Below, in pieces: positions 36,926-47,624 of a stretch of 64,000 nt of DNA. The translations under genes were made by a program, and so were the position numbers. The stretch spans positions 10,771,423-10,835,422 of the forward strand of contig NW_026622852.1 of assembly GCF_023065955.2 (NCBI RefSeq), in the 5' to 3' direction. Within the stretch, counting starts at the first letter, position 1. Every line of letters begins with the position of its first letter. The stretch comes from Ursus arctos (taxonomy: Eukaryota > Chordata > Mammalia > Carnivora > Ursidae). The notes below the pieces were generated by a model. The model was not told the DNA's origin and made no database searches. It saw only the letters and a program-made list of their open reading frames with translations.

Positions 36926-36962
36926 TATTTTTTTAAAGACTTGAGAGAGAGAGAGAGAGCAT
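36926..36962 (-). mobile_element. Possible SINEC 3'-end fragment
   Basis: 'tttttttaaagacttgagagagagagagagagcatgac' looks like the reverse-complement tail and CT-rich end of a carnivoran SINE, cut off after about 35 bases. It could equally be a chance GA tract. Confidence 0.35.
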
Positions 36963-37076
36963 GACTCTAATCATTTCACTCCCTTGCCCCAAATCCTCCA
37001 AAAGCTCCCCATCTCTGAGAACGGTGGTCAATAGACTAATGACCAGTGAAGAGAGAGGAATATATGACTCAAAACT
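36963..37076 (+). repeat. L2 LINE fragment (left part, split)
   Basis: 'tctaatcatttcactcccttgccccaaatcctccaaaagctccccat' matches the L2 phrase tctgatcatgtcactcccctgcttaaaatccttcagtggctccccat. The next L2 segment resumes at about 37620, so later insertion or rearrangement, including a SINEC, separates the parts. Confidence 0.7.
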
Positions 37077-37084
37077 GATATACT

Positions 37085-37281
37085 GGGGCACCTGGGTGGC
37101 TCAGTCGTTAAGCGTCTGCCTTTGGCTCAGGGCGTGATCCTGGCGTTATGGGATCGAGCCCCACATCAGGCTCCTCTGCTGGAAGCCCAGGCTTCTTCCT
37201 CTCCCACTCCCCCTGCTTGTGTTCCCTCTCTCACTGGCTGTCTCTCTCTGTCGAATAAATAAATAAAAATCTTAAAACAAA
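37085..37281 (+). mobile_element. SINEC carnivoran SINE (bear-type)
   Basis: tRNA-derived head 'ggggcacctgggtggctcag', body 'gatcgagccccacatcaggctcctc', CT-rich tail and 'gtcgaataaataaataaaaatc'. It is flanked by a 14-base target duplication with one mismatch (aaaactgatatact at 37071 and aaaacagatatact at 37282), so the insertion is complete and fairly recent. Confidence 0.95.
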
Positions 37282-37609
37282 AAAACAGATATACTTACTT
37301 AAAGGAATGATCTTAAAACTTTTAAATAACTGGTAGACCTAGGCAACAATCACTTTGAACGGATGCCATAACCAAATCAGAAAAACACCAGCCATGAAAA
37401 TAATTATTAGGTACTGGCTGAGTACATTTCAGACTCTGCATTTACTACTGCACTAATGTATAATGCCTTAAAATGTTATTATATGCATGGTATGAATTTT
37501 GTAAGGCAAAAATAAAATAAATAAATAGAAATTTAACATGATCTTCTTGTTTCTCAATATTTAAACCATAAGCACTCCATTTAGAAGATGACCAGCACAG
37601 AGTATAATC

Positions 37610-37912
37610 TTAGAATGTCTTTTTCTGGACAAGGCTCTTCAAGATCTGGCCCCTGGCTACCGATTCAGGCTTATCTTCTTTGAATTTTTTTATGCTCCAG
37701 CAATACTGACTCACAGATTTTTCGAACACGCCGTGGCTCCTCACAATGGATGCTGTTCTGTTCACTCGGACAGACCACTCTGTTTCTGAGAACCTCCTAC
37801 TGTCATCTTTTTTAGCATCACTTCAACTGCTACCTACCTCTTTTGTGAAATCTTCTCTGATTGCCCAGGACACACTGAGAGGGTCCTTTCCCTCTTATTG
37901 CTGCAGTAACAA
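37610..37912 (+). repeat. L2 LINE fragment (right part)
   Basis: 'aaggctcttcaagatctggcccctggctacc', 'tatgctccagcaatactgac', 'tttcgaacacgccgtggctcc', 'tgaaatcttctctgattgccc' follow the L2 order closely, in register with the fragment ending near 37076. Confidence 0.8.
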
Positions 37913-37913
37913 C

Positions 37914-38155
37914 AGCTGGCTAACATTTTTGAGCACTGGCTTTCTACCAAGTATTCTGCTAGGTACTGTTCACGCACTATCTTGAATAACTTCCCCAACA
38001 ATCACCACACAGTGGGTACTATTACCATCTCTAAGCTGAGGCTTAGAAGGGCTAAAAATCTTACTCAAATGACACAAGAAGGTAAGGAAGGTATTTAGGC
38101 CCAAGTCTGGCATCACAGCATATACTCCTACACCTCTGTTTGTCCACACCTCTAA
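37914..38155 (-). repeat. MIR SINE
   Basis: Minus orientation: 'tttttgagcactggctttctaccaagtattctgctaggtactg', 'gtgggtactattaccatct', 'ctgaggcttagaaggg' match reverse-complement MIR. It directly follows the L2 segment. Confidence 0.7.
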
Positions 38156-38159
38156 TAAC

Positions 38160-38300
38160 AGAGTATTACATAGAATTGTAAATGTTGGTTTGCATGACAA
38201 CAAACCTTTGTCCACAGACCTAGCACTTTGCCTTTATATTCAAAGCACTTAGTACACAGCAAGCTAATGTAAAATGTTGCTGAATGAATATGCATCTAGC
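38160..38300 (+). repeat. L2 3'-end remnant
   Basis: 'cacttagtacacagcaagctaatgtaaaatgttgctgaatgaata' matches the L2 terminus (cacatagtaggcgctcaataaatatttgttgaatgaatga). Confidence 0.5.
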
Positions 38301-38641
38301 TAATAATCTTGTGTTTTTAAATTATGAGCTATTCACTCTATGTGCTATGGAATATTTTATTTTACACCTGTGTGTGCTTTTTATATTTCAAATATTGCTA
38401 AGACACTAGGTAGTGCACATGACCAAAATTTAGCTTATCAGGAGTAAATCTTGCATTCACCTTATATGAGCAAGGAGCTCTGAAAGACAGGATGCTCAAG
38501 TTTTATTGATGATTCTCTCTTGTAAGGATAAATTCTAAAGGCCCTACAGACACTACAGTGCCTTGCACTGACACAAAGGGAAAGTATGGGTATGTAATCT
38601 CAACCCTTTTCTATATTTCTTCTCTTTCCCCTCTCACTCCC

Positions 38642-38853
38642 TAGAGGGAGAGAGGAAAGGACTTCGGAGGGAAGAAGAGAAGGATGGGGTGGAAGAAAGG
38701 GAGGGAAGGAGAGGGGAAAGGGGGGTAGAGAAAGAGAGAGAAAGCATGGAAGAGAGGAGGGGTGAGGGAGGCAGAGCAGGGAGAGGAGGAGAGAGGTAGG
38801 TAGGTGAGTGAAGTGAGGCAGAGGTATGTGGAGGGAAAAGGCAGAAACAGCTC
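38642..38853. repeat. Long purine (GA/GGA) tract
   Basis: About 210 bases almost free of pyrimidines on the plus strand (gggagagagg, gggagggaaggagagggg, agagaggagggg). Several GGG/GG runs are spaced closely enough for quadruplex or triplex folding. The Ser/Pro/Leu-rich open frames on the minus strand here arise from the composition and are not genes. Confidence 0.85.
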
Positions 38854-39776
38854 ATGAGAGATGCTGCCCTGCATTTGTCTGACAAAGAGAGAAGGATGGA
38901 AACCAGGAAAAACAGAACTTTCTAAACATGTTCTGATTGCTTTACCCTCACCTAGATTCTTGCCTATATCTACTCTCTTTTACTCAACTGTGTGCTCTTT
39001 GAGGATAAAAATTCAAACAAGTACACATGGTTCAGTCACCTTCCACCTCCTTCCAGACTGGGTCCCTCATTCCCTCAATCCTAAACTGCTCTCCAGCCGG
39101 CAAACATAGTGAAATTTCCGAAATACAGGTAAGGTATGATCCACATCTTATATTTCTTCTTCTGTTTAAGTCTCATGAGGTAAAGACTATGTTTCATCAA
39201 ACTTTAGAACTGCCAGGAGGCACACCATACCACCCAGCCTTTGGAGGCTCTACTGTGAGAATGAAAGGTCAGTGTGGGAAGTCATGAGAAGGAACAACTT
39301 AGGGAAGGGGGTAAAATACAGAGTATAAAAAATTTAGTTGTGGTTATGTTGATATGGATTTACTGATAGTGCCACTCGGCAACAAAAGTCAGTGGACTTT
39401 TGAAAATGTGGAATTGTAGTACGTAGGGACAGTGGAAGCTTGGGAGTCAGATACGGGTCATCTACCCAAAGGTGGCAGCTGTAGCTATGGAAGATTTTCA
39501 AGGCAGATCTAGTCAGAAAGGAGACCACAATGTTGGAGGCCAGGCATCTAGGAGATGACGTTGGAGTTGGGCAAGATACTAGATGGACAAGTCAGATGGC
39601 TCCTAACTCTTCCTAGGAGTGCTCCAGTGTGCGGTGAGACAGAATGGCACTTGTCACTGGAACACTATAGATCTGCAGAAGAGGGCAGCCATCCTGGCAG
39701 CAGTATGTGATAGAATGCCGTGGACCAAGAGTCAGAAAAATTTAGATTGTCATGATAGACCATGTTTTGTATTTCT

Positions 39777-39992
39777 CTCTCTTTTTTAAAGATTTTATTT
39801 ATTTATTTGAGAGAGAGAGAGCGAGAGAGAGAGAGCATGAGTGATCACACAAGCAGGGGGAGCTGCAGAGAGAAGGGGAGAAGCAGGCTCCCTGCTAGCA
39901 GGGAGCCCGACGCGGGACTTGATCCCAAGACTCTGGGATCATGACCTGGGCTGAAGGCAGATGCTCGACTGACTGAGCCACCCAGGTGCCTC
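39777..39992 (-). mobile_element. SINEC carnivoran SINE
   Basis: Minus orientation: T-rich start 'aaagattttatttatttatttgagagagag', body 'cgggacttgatcccaagactctgggatcatgacctgggc', head 'tgagccacccaggtgcctc'. Flanking duplication tgtatttct at 39768-39776 and 39993-40001. It carries an internal 'ccctgctagcagggagcc' palindrome. Confidence 0.95.
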
Positions 39993-40204
39993 TGTATTTC
40001 TTATCTTCAGAAGGGTACCTTCGCTTTTTCCCTTAGGGACAAACCTGAAAGTGCTCTGAAAAGGTAAGATTGCCACACATGTATGTAAGGTAGCACTTAC
40101 GAATTCTTTAAGGAGCTGAAGTTAACTCTTCTGAATTAAAAGGCTGAGTGAAAGTATATTTAACACATAAAAATAAAAAGGCAACTATTTCTAGAGTTGA
40201 TCCT

Positions 40205-40350
40205 TGTTTAACCACTGTCAAAGCAACCTTGGGCAATCACTTTACCTCTCCTTGCCCCAATTTAAAGTGATTTAAATTTCATTCCTGACTATCTCATTAG
40301 GGTATTATGATGATTAAGTACTTAAAATGTCTTAAGATCCAGTGAGTAAT
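40205..40350 (+). repeat. MIR SINE remnant
   Basis: Plus orientation: 'caaccttgggcaatcactttacctctccttg', then 'ctatctcattagggtattatgatgattaagtacttaaaatg', follow the MIR order. Confidence 0.65.
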
Positions 40351-40359
40351 GTCTTAACA

Positions 40360-41640
40360 TTTGGGGGAGCAGTCATGTGATATTACAGCTTGTCTGAATA
40401 ATTCTAAAAGCTGTGTGATGTTTCTCCAAATTCCCTGGGTCTTTGACACCAAAGATAAACAGACGACATGTCCAACACTCGACTGCAGTTGCATTTGCTT
40501 TCAAGTTCTAAGAGAACAGTACTTTGTAACTGCACAAGTGGAACGCACAGTGATCAGCTGTAAAATTTAAGGGTGCTTACCCTTGATTATCCTCTTGAAT
40601 AAGAGTTAGGATTATGCATCCGAACTTAAAAGAATACCTCTTAGGAAACAATAAACTCGGCACATACAACATTATATGTTGCTTTCTTAAATATCACTTA
40701 TAATATAGCAGGAAGAGGAACATTTAGGAACGTTATCATGAACACAGCAAAGACAATGAGGGCATGTGTTGAGTTCCAGGGGTGGAGAGGAAGGGATGGG
40801 TTCAAGGGCTATTTAGAAGACTAAAGCAACAGCACTTGGGGGAAGGGTGGCGAGTGGATAAAGGAGGTAAGAAAGAAGAAAGCATCAGAGATGGACATAT
40901 ACTGATGAAGTGAAAGTTTGGGGGAGAAATAGAAGTCATCAAGCCCTATACATATCGAGAACAAAGTGTCTCTGTATTACTACCATTTCGAAAATCCCTT
41001 TATCAACTTCCTAGTGTATTTTCATACAGTGTAATAACAGAAAAACCCAAAGAGTTTTAGTTACACTTGAAGATTTCTCTGAAAAATTTTAAGTCTTTTC
41101 AATGTTTAAAAGAATACTCAATATTCCTCTACTCAAAGAAGAAATATTTACATACCATATTAATTCTAGTCTCCCAGTCACTAAGAACACCCATGATGAA
41201 ACCACATGGTGAGCTTATCTTGGGAGCACAAAGCACTCTACCAAACTGGACCTGAAATGGCATTAAAGCAAACGAACCTCAACCAAACTTCTCTGCTCCA
41301 GCTTCAACATAGAAATAGAACTATTTAGGGCTGGCCAGTTAGAAAACGTCATGCCATTTCAGAACAGAATAAAGAAAGGAAATATTAAAAGGCCTTTCAT
41401 CCCTCTAGGTATAATGCTATACAAGTAGATCTGATTTTACACCATGGTGAATTCCAGCAAAGATTTAGTCTCATGAAAACAGCAGAGAATCTATTAAATT
41501 TATGAAGATAAGGGCATTGGGTTGCATTTTTCAAAGACAATGTTAGGCAGGGTTAATATGTCTAGACTAACAAAAGAACACCACTGGACATACAGCACTG
41601 TGAACACATCTGTGTTCACACACGCACATTATGTACATGC
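40360..41640. other. BNC2: Intronic DNA, nothing recognised
   Basis: No repeat, exon or RNA gene recognised. Confidence 0.45.
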
Positions 41641-41649
41641 CCCTGAACA

Positions 41650-42345
41650 CGGCAATGCTTTAAAAAATATGTCAAAAGTTATTTCAGAACTCACAGTATG
41701 TTGCTATGGTGCATGCTGCTGCAAAGAAAAAGCTAATGGGCTCTCTACTTAATGTGATTAGAGCCATTATTGACATAATGCCAGGAAGATGCAAAACCAT
41801 TAGCATTACACTACAGCTCACTTTAGTATCCACTCAGATTTAGTATTTGATCCACAATTTTAATTTTGTTCTGCTCTATTCAGAGCTGCATTACACAAAA
41901 TGCATAATTAAAAGCTGCTGTGATTCTCTCTACTTCTCAAATTAAAAACATAGCAAACATTTGTAGTTCTAATCCACTAGAAATTAATAAATCAAATAGT
42001 GTCTTTTATCCTCTTTCCTCCGTGCAATTCAGATTGCAGGTTGGGAATACTTTTGCCTGCAACAGAGTAGGCTGCAGACAGAGTGGCTGCTCAAAGGAAG
42101 GAAAAGTCCCCTAACTGCCTACTGCAAAGGCAAGGGAGGACCTGGAGGGCCTAGAAGCACTGATAGCCTTATAATTCCAAGCGGTAAGCCGGAAGGGTTT
42201 TCTGCAAAGAAAAATTTTAATCAATTCGCCATAAATCCTTTTGATGCATTTTCCTTCATTAGCTCACTTTGTCAAGCACACACATGCTCCTAATTTAATT
42301 TAATCAAATTCACCATGTCTTTCTGTCAACAGTGAAGCAATGCCC
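41650..42345. promoter_or_regulatory. Candidate conserved non-coding block
   Basis: Repeat-free and non-coding, with repeated homeodomain-type cores and AT-rich motifs: ctacttaatgtgattag near 41747, gccattattgacataatgcc near 41764, gcataattaaaag near 41901, and ctaatttaatttaatc near 42292. Its texture resembles the 21.4-22.0 kb block. Conservation needs an alignment. Confidence 0.35.
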
Positions 42346-42719
42346 ATGTCCAAAAGATTGCCTATCAACTCCCTACCAGGGGCAGCCTGGAGGAGAAGCC
42401 GATGAGCAACAGGAGTTTTACTTTACCCACCATGAAAAACTCAGAGGACTTCCTGCTAAAGACCTGCCATAAAGAGGTGAGACCCCGACACCCCTGCTAG
42501 TTCTACTGCTTCTAGAAGCCCTTATCACCTGAAATAATAGAGCATTATGATTCATTACAATAAAAACAGCATATTCTCTCTTGTGATAATCCCAGGAAAG
42601 TCCTGGAAAGACCACAAAAAATAGCAGCAGAGCAGAGAAGGCAAGTGTGTGTTCAGGGGTAGGCCCTGCACCGCTCTTGAGTCTCTTCATTCCATACCGG
42701 GGATGCTCCAGTTAGGTCT

Positions 42720-43075
42720 CCACTGCTAGTTCTCTCAGGAGGCCACGCATCCTCCTGCCTGTAACCCCACCAGAGCCCACGTCCCTCAAGAACTGCAACT
42801 CATCCTTCAGATCTGTGCTCAAAACTCACTTTATCAAGGAAACAGTTCCAGAAGTCCCCTAGAGTATTTGCTTTTTAAAGCCCTGTGTATGTATGTGTGT
42901 TTAAAGGATCTATGACACTTCACACGTATATGCTCATGCAGTCAGTTCCATGGGGGCAGGAACCACATCTATCTTGCTCACCATTTTAACTTCGAGAACC
43001 TAGCAGCTCTGCCTGGCACCCAGTAGGAATTCAACAAATATTGGTTAAATGCTGAATTAACTCACCACTGTCTCC
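42720..43075 (+). repeat. L2 LINE 3' end
   Basis: 'aactcatccttcagatctgtgctcaaaactcactttatcaaggaaac', then 'tccatgggggcaggaaccacatctatcttgctcacc', then 'gcctggcacccagtaggaattcaacaaatattggttaaatg', match the L2 3' end in order. Confidence 0.85.
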
Positions 43076-43079
43076 TGAG

Positions 43080-45200
43080 AGTCTCCCTACACACACCAAG
43101 TTCTGTTAGTTTTCTTAGCTCTTTCATCTTATAAGGTGATTGTTCCTAAGATCATATTTTAAATAAGTACAAATGATGCAAAGGTTTTAAAATGTACAAA
43201 AACGTCACAATTTGTGGGTTTTTTCATGCGTCTGCAGTGGGAAATGAAATGGGTAAAACTGCTGGATATAATGTAGGATTCAGAAGAAAGAAAAAGTAGC
43301 AGAAGCCCTCAAGAGGGCCCTTCATCCTCAACTGGAGCTGAAATACATGAGTGTCCCCCATAGTGGTCCAGAGAGAGAGGGGAGTGAAAGGCAGAAGCAA
43401 GACAGAGAAAGACCACTCCTTGAAGAATGGTCCAAGTGACATTCAGCTTTGGAACATGCTCTGATTACCTTTAGTTTCTGGTATTTGCTTCTAAAGACAA
43501 TCATTCCTTGAGAAAAATGTGACAAGGAAACAATAAACAATAAATAACAACAACAACAAAACTCTCCTTAATTTTCTTATCAAACCAAGACATCAAAACT
43601 TAGAAGCAGCAGCCAAAGCCATCATCCCACCATGACAGCCATCTGCTTAAAAATGTCAGCCTTAAACATTTTTCCAAAAAGAGAGCGTTGTTCTTATATT
43701 ATTCTCTTGATGTGTTATGGAAGCATCTTATCATTGAATTTTTAATTGTTTGTGCTTTCCTCCTCAACACAAAGAAATAAAAATTGTGCATTATTTGCTT
43801 GTAGTTCCAAACATACTGAAAAACTAAGGCCTTCACTGGAAGATAGGGAATACAGCTAGATTATTTCCTATAACCCTAAACAAATGAATGGATGGGGAAG
43901 AGATAAATATTATATAATTACATTTTCATTTCAGCTTTAACATTATAGAATTTTCTTTTTTTAATCAAAAAACGAATGTATCTATTTCTTCGTATCGGAA
44001 TCCTGACTTAAGATGCGTTTTCTCTTGAGCACTTCCAAAGGACAGACATCCCCAGAGCAGACTTGAGAAGAAACTTCTCTTAGTTTCTACTGTACAATGG
44101 ACTCTCAGAACAAAGAAGATACTCTGCTTTTGGGGAGGCACCTGGCCAGCTATTTGAACTTCTCGCCATGTCTTTCTGGAGGTGCTCAGGAAGATCATTC
44201 TCTTTAGAAAAAGACTTGGGTGGGCCCCTGCATCCTGCCATCTCCTGCAAATGGATGACAGGAGAAGTCAGGCAGAGAAAACCCCAGCTGCATCTGGCTC
44301 ATTATATGATGAGGCGGCTCATTTCATTGTTTCATGGTTCTAACTGCTGCACTTCTTCCCTTCCACTGAGCTGAAGTCTGCCTTCCTATAAATTTCAGTT
44401 CTCTGAGGCCTTAACAGAATCAGACGGCTTCCTGGTACATGTGGAAGCCCTTACAGATCGGGAGAAGATTCCGCTCTGGCAGGCTTTCGTCCAGACCCAA
44501 CATGGGCAGAGTCTCCGGCTGACGCCCTCACCCCCCATGGTTTGTCTGCAGATCCTCCACACCCTGGTCACTGATGATCACACTTCGATTGCTCAACACT
44601 CCTCCCTACAACACGATATCCAGAACTAAATGCAAGATTCAAGATGCGGTCTGAGTAACACAGAGAAGAAGGGGACACTTTACAACAACCATGACTCTAT
44701 AGTTAATAAGAAAATGCAATGTATCTTAAAAAGACATAACAAAAAAGATACAGAATATGCACATTTCAACCTAATACTTATTCTGTACAGTTATAAAATG
44801 CTGCCTTTTTCTAGGTGGTATCCACAACCTAATTTCTAATCTTACTCTTCAATGAACAGTGTTAGAGTAAAACAGAATATTCATCTTAAAAACATCTTTT
44901 AACACAAATTACAAGATGAAAGGACGGTTAGATGTAATAAGTATAGATCATCTAATGTACAGATGCTTATTAGCCTCAGAATATGTTAGCTCTATGTTAA
45001 CCACAGAACTCCTGGCAAACTCTTCTAGGTCGCAAAAAAATGTCATTGTGTAAGAGTGGCATAATGGAAATAACTACCTTGTGGTACCCTGCCTTTTTGC
45101 CTCCTCCTCAAAGATCTTCCTTCCAGCTCTGACTAAAGAAAGGAAGCATGACACTGATATGAAGCAGATGACCAAAATGTAAATGAGAACTCAATTCACA
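43080..45200. other. BNC2: Intronic DNA, mostly unrecognised
   Basis: A patch at 44440-44560 is richer in GC and CpG than its surroundings. The following 'aactaaatgcaagattcaagatgcggtctgagtaacacagag' faintly recalls a CR1/L3-type LINE remnant. No exon is supported. Confidence 0.35.
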
Positions 45201-45268
45201 AAAAAAACAAAGACTCAAAAAAAAAAGAAAGAAAGAAACAAAGAAACAAAGAAAAAGAAAAAAAAATG
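45200..45268. repeat. A-rich, (GAAA)n/(CAAAGAAA)n low-complexity tract
   Basis: Nearly 70 bases of A with regularly placed G and C. No retroposon body is recognised to its left. Confidence 0.85.
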
Positions 45269-45485
45269 GTGGTGGTGAGAAAACATATCCCCAAGTGAGA
45301 CTGAAATGGGATTTCAGAGGGTGTGTTCCTATGTGAATTCGACACCATCATGACTGCCATTTATCATACCAGAGAACACAGGGTCTAGGAAAGGTTTTGA
45401 AGCTTCAGAGAGGTTTTTTTTTTTCCTTTCAGTGAGTGAGAGGCAATGTTCTAAGTCTCTTCCTACCAATATTTTATTATTAAAA

Positions 45486-45689
45486 AAAATTTTTTTTTTC
45501 TTAAAGATTTTACTTATTTGAGAGAGAGAGACAGAGATAGTGAGAGAAAGTACAAACAGGGCCAGGGAAAGGGAGAAGCAGGCTTCCCACTGAGCAGGGA
45601 GCCTGACACGGGACTCGATCCCAGGACCCCAGGATCATGACCTGAGCCAAGGCAGATGCTTAACTGACTGAGCCACCCAGGTCCCTCTC
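45486..45689 (-). mobile_element. SINEC carnivoran SINE
   Basis: Minus orientation, from 'cttaaagattttacttatttgagagagagag' through 'gggactcgatcccaggaccccaggatcatgacctgagcc' to 'tgagccacccaggtccctc'. Perfect 10-base target duplication attattaaaa at 45476-45485 and 45690-45699. Confidence 0.95.
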
Positions 45690-46202
45690 ATTATTAAAAT
45701 TTTCAAATATACAGAAAAGTTGAAAGAACTGTACAGTGAGCATCTATGTATCTACCATCTAAATTCCACAATTATCATTTTATTATATTTGCCTGTGAGG
45801 GTCTTTTTTATGTATCATTGATCAGCATGAGACAACAGGCAGATAATTTACAATTTCAGGGGAAAAAAATTCTCGATATCACCAGGTCAGCACTCATTTT
45901 TAAAGTACAGATATAAACATTTCAAATGCTTAATTTAGACTAATATAATCTTACTTCCATTTGAGTTCTAAATTCTTTCTTTATGCACTCTGGGAAGAAT
46001 ATCTGCTAGGTTATTTATCTGTTTATTTTAAGAGCTCAGCACAAAGATAGTAAAATGTTATCTGTAATAGCTTAACCTTTGGAAGAATACTTACCTTTGT
46101 CAGTCTCCAAATGTTTCTGAAAATTTGAAAATTACTTGCAAGCCTCGTACGTCGGTTTAAGTTATTATCACAATAACAGCCACAAAATAATTATAGCAGC
46201 TA

Positions 46203-46450
46203 ATTCTCATACAGTATTTACTATACGGCAGGTATCAGTCTAAGTACTTTGCATATTTTAGCTCACTCAATACATGTAATATCTTCATAAAATAGGTACT
46301 ATTAATATTCTCACCACCATTTTAAAGATATAAAACATGAAGCACAAAGAATCAAAACAGTACTCATAAGGGGCAGAGGTGGGATTCAAATTCCAGCAAC
46401 CTCCACGGCCAACTTTTCCACCAACCAGTACACTGCCCTGCCTCTCTAGC
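46203..46450 (-). repeat. MIR SINE, nearly complete
   Basis: Minus orientation: 'agtatttactatacggcaggtatcagtctaagtactttgcat', 'aataggtactattaatattctcaccaccattttaaagat', 'ggggcagaggtgggattcaaattcc' match reverse-complement MIR. Confidence 0.8.
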
Positions 46451-46527
46451 CAACAAAAAGAACTCTATACCCGAGGAAAACTGAGTATGTTACATCTTTA
46501 CCGTCACTGATGTTATTGAAAACTTAT

Positions 46528-46731
46528 TTTTTTTTTAAGATTTTTTTTTAAATTTATTTATTCGACAGAGATAGAGACAGCCAGCGAGAGAGGGAACACA
46601 AGCAGGGGGAGTGGGAGAGGAAGAAGCAGGCTCATAGTGGAGGAGCCTGATGTGGGGCTTGATCCCAGAACACCGGGATCACGCCCTGAGCCAAAGGCAG
46701 ACGCTTAACCGCTGTGCCACCCAGGCGCCCC
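46528..46731 (-). mobile_element. SINEC carnivoran SINE (bear-type)
   Basis: Minus orientation: 'tatttattcgacagagatagagacagccagcgagagaggg…cgggatcacgccctgagccaaaggcagacgcttaaccgctgtgccacccaggcgcccc'. Target duplication of 16 bases with one mismatch (gttattgaaaacttat at 46512, gttattgcaaacttat at 46732). Same subfamily as the 47408 copy. Confidence 0.96.
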
Positions 46732-46949
46732 GTTATTGCAAACTTATGACCTGACTAGTTAATTTAATTGGGGAAACTGAGCCAGTGCTCCATTTCAATG
46801 AATCTTTTTAAAAATCAATAGATTATTTGTTTCTGAGTAAAAAACACATGTACAAGGTACATTATGGTTATGATCTATTTGGAACACAAAATAAGTATGT
46901 ATGCTGAATATGGAATCAATGCCCATACACACGGTCCAGGATACAAAGA

Positions 46950-47195
46950 TGTGCGGTTTTGAACAAGTTGGTTAACTTCTTTGAACCTGTGTCCTCATTG
47001 ACAAAATAGAGGTAATAATACAATAGTAATATCAACCTTATGGGATCATTATGAAAATTATGTAAGATAAAGTTCCAAAGTGCCAGTGATATAATAATAT
47101 AATAAACACTCAATAAACACAGGAAAAGATTTAGCACTGTATATGGTGCATTGTAGGTACCAAGTGTTGTCAGTAATAATAATGATAATAATATA
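46950..47195 (+). repeat. MIR SINE remnant
   Basis: Plus orientation: 'aacaagttggttaacttctttgaacctgtgtcctcattgacaaaatagaggtaataat', then 'gggatcattatgaaaattatgtaag', then 'aataaacactcaataaacac', match MIR. Confidence 0.75.
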
Positions 47196-47407
47196 AGATC
47201 GATGTGTATCAATACAAATTACTATTTACTGATACCACGAAGGGATCCATAATTTTGTTTTAATGTTGCTAAAAGCATAATTTTAATCTGGGCCAAACAC
47301 AGCCTTCCAGGAGATGGCATCATAAAGAATACTTCTGATTAATTCAAGGTGACCGAACAGCACTACAGAGTTAGCAGCATCATTTAACTTAAAAATAAAT
47401 CAAATTG

Positions 47408-47607
47408 AGGGGAGCCTGGGTGGCACAGCGGTTAAGTGTCTGCCTTCGGCTCAGGGCGTGATCCCGGCGTTCTGGGATCGAGCCCCACATCAGGCTCCTC
47501 CGCTATGAGCCTGCTTCTTCCTCTCCCACTCCCCCTGCTTGTGTTCCCTCTCTCGCTGGCTGTCTCTATCTCTGTCGAATAAATAAATAAAATCTTTAAA
47601 AAAATAA
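47408..47607 (+). mobile_element. SINEC carnivoran SINE (bear-type), near-intact and young
   Basis: Plus orientation: 'ggggagcctgggtggcacagcggttaag…cttcggctcagggcgtgatcccggcgttctgggatcgagccccacatcaggctcctccgctatgagcctgc…ctctgtcgaataaataaataaaatc' with an A tail. It is bracketed by a perfect 17-base target duplication (aaaaataaatcaaattg at 47391 and 47608). Few substitutions from the bear-type consensus as I know it, so this is the youngest-looking insertion in the window. Confidence 0.97.
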
Positions 47608-47624
47608 AAAAATAAATCAAATTG

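Noticed and set aside
38634..38885. Ser/Pro/Leu-rich open frames on the minus strand
   Set aside because: Produced by translating the purine tract's complement, in two frames at once. Composition artefact.
44441..44629. GC- and CpG-richer patch considered as an alternative exon
   Set aside because: No convincing acceptor-donor pair around it and no BNC2-like peptide on the minus strand. Composition suggests a degraded repeat instead.
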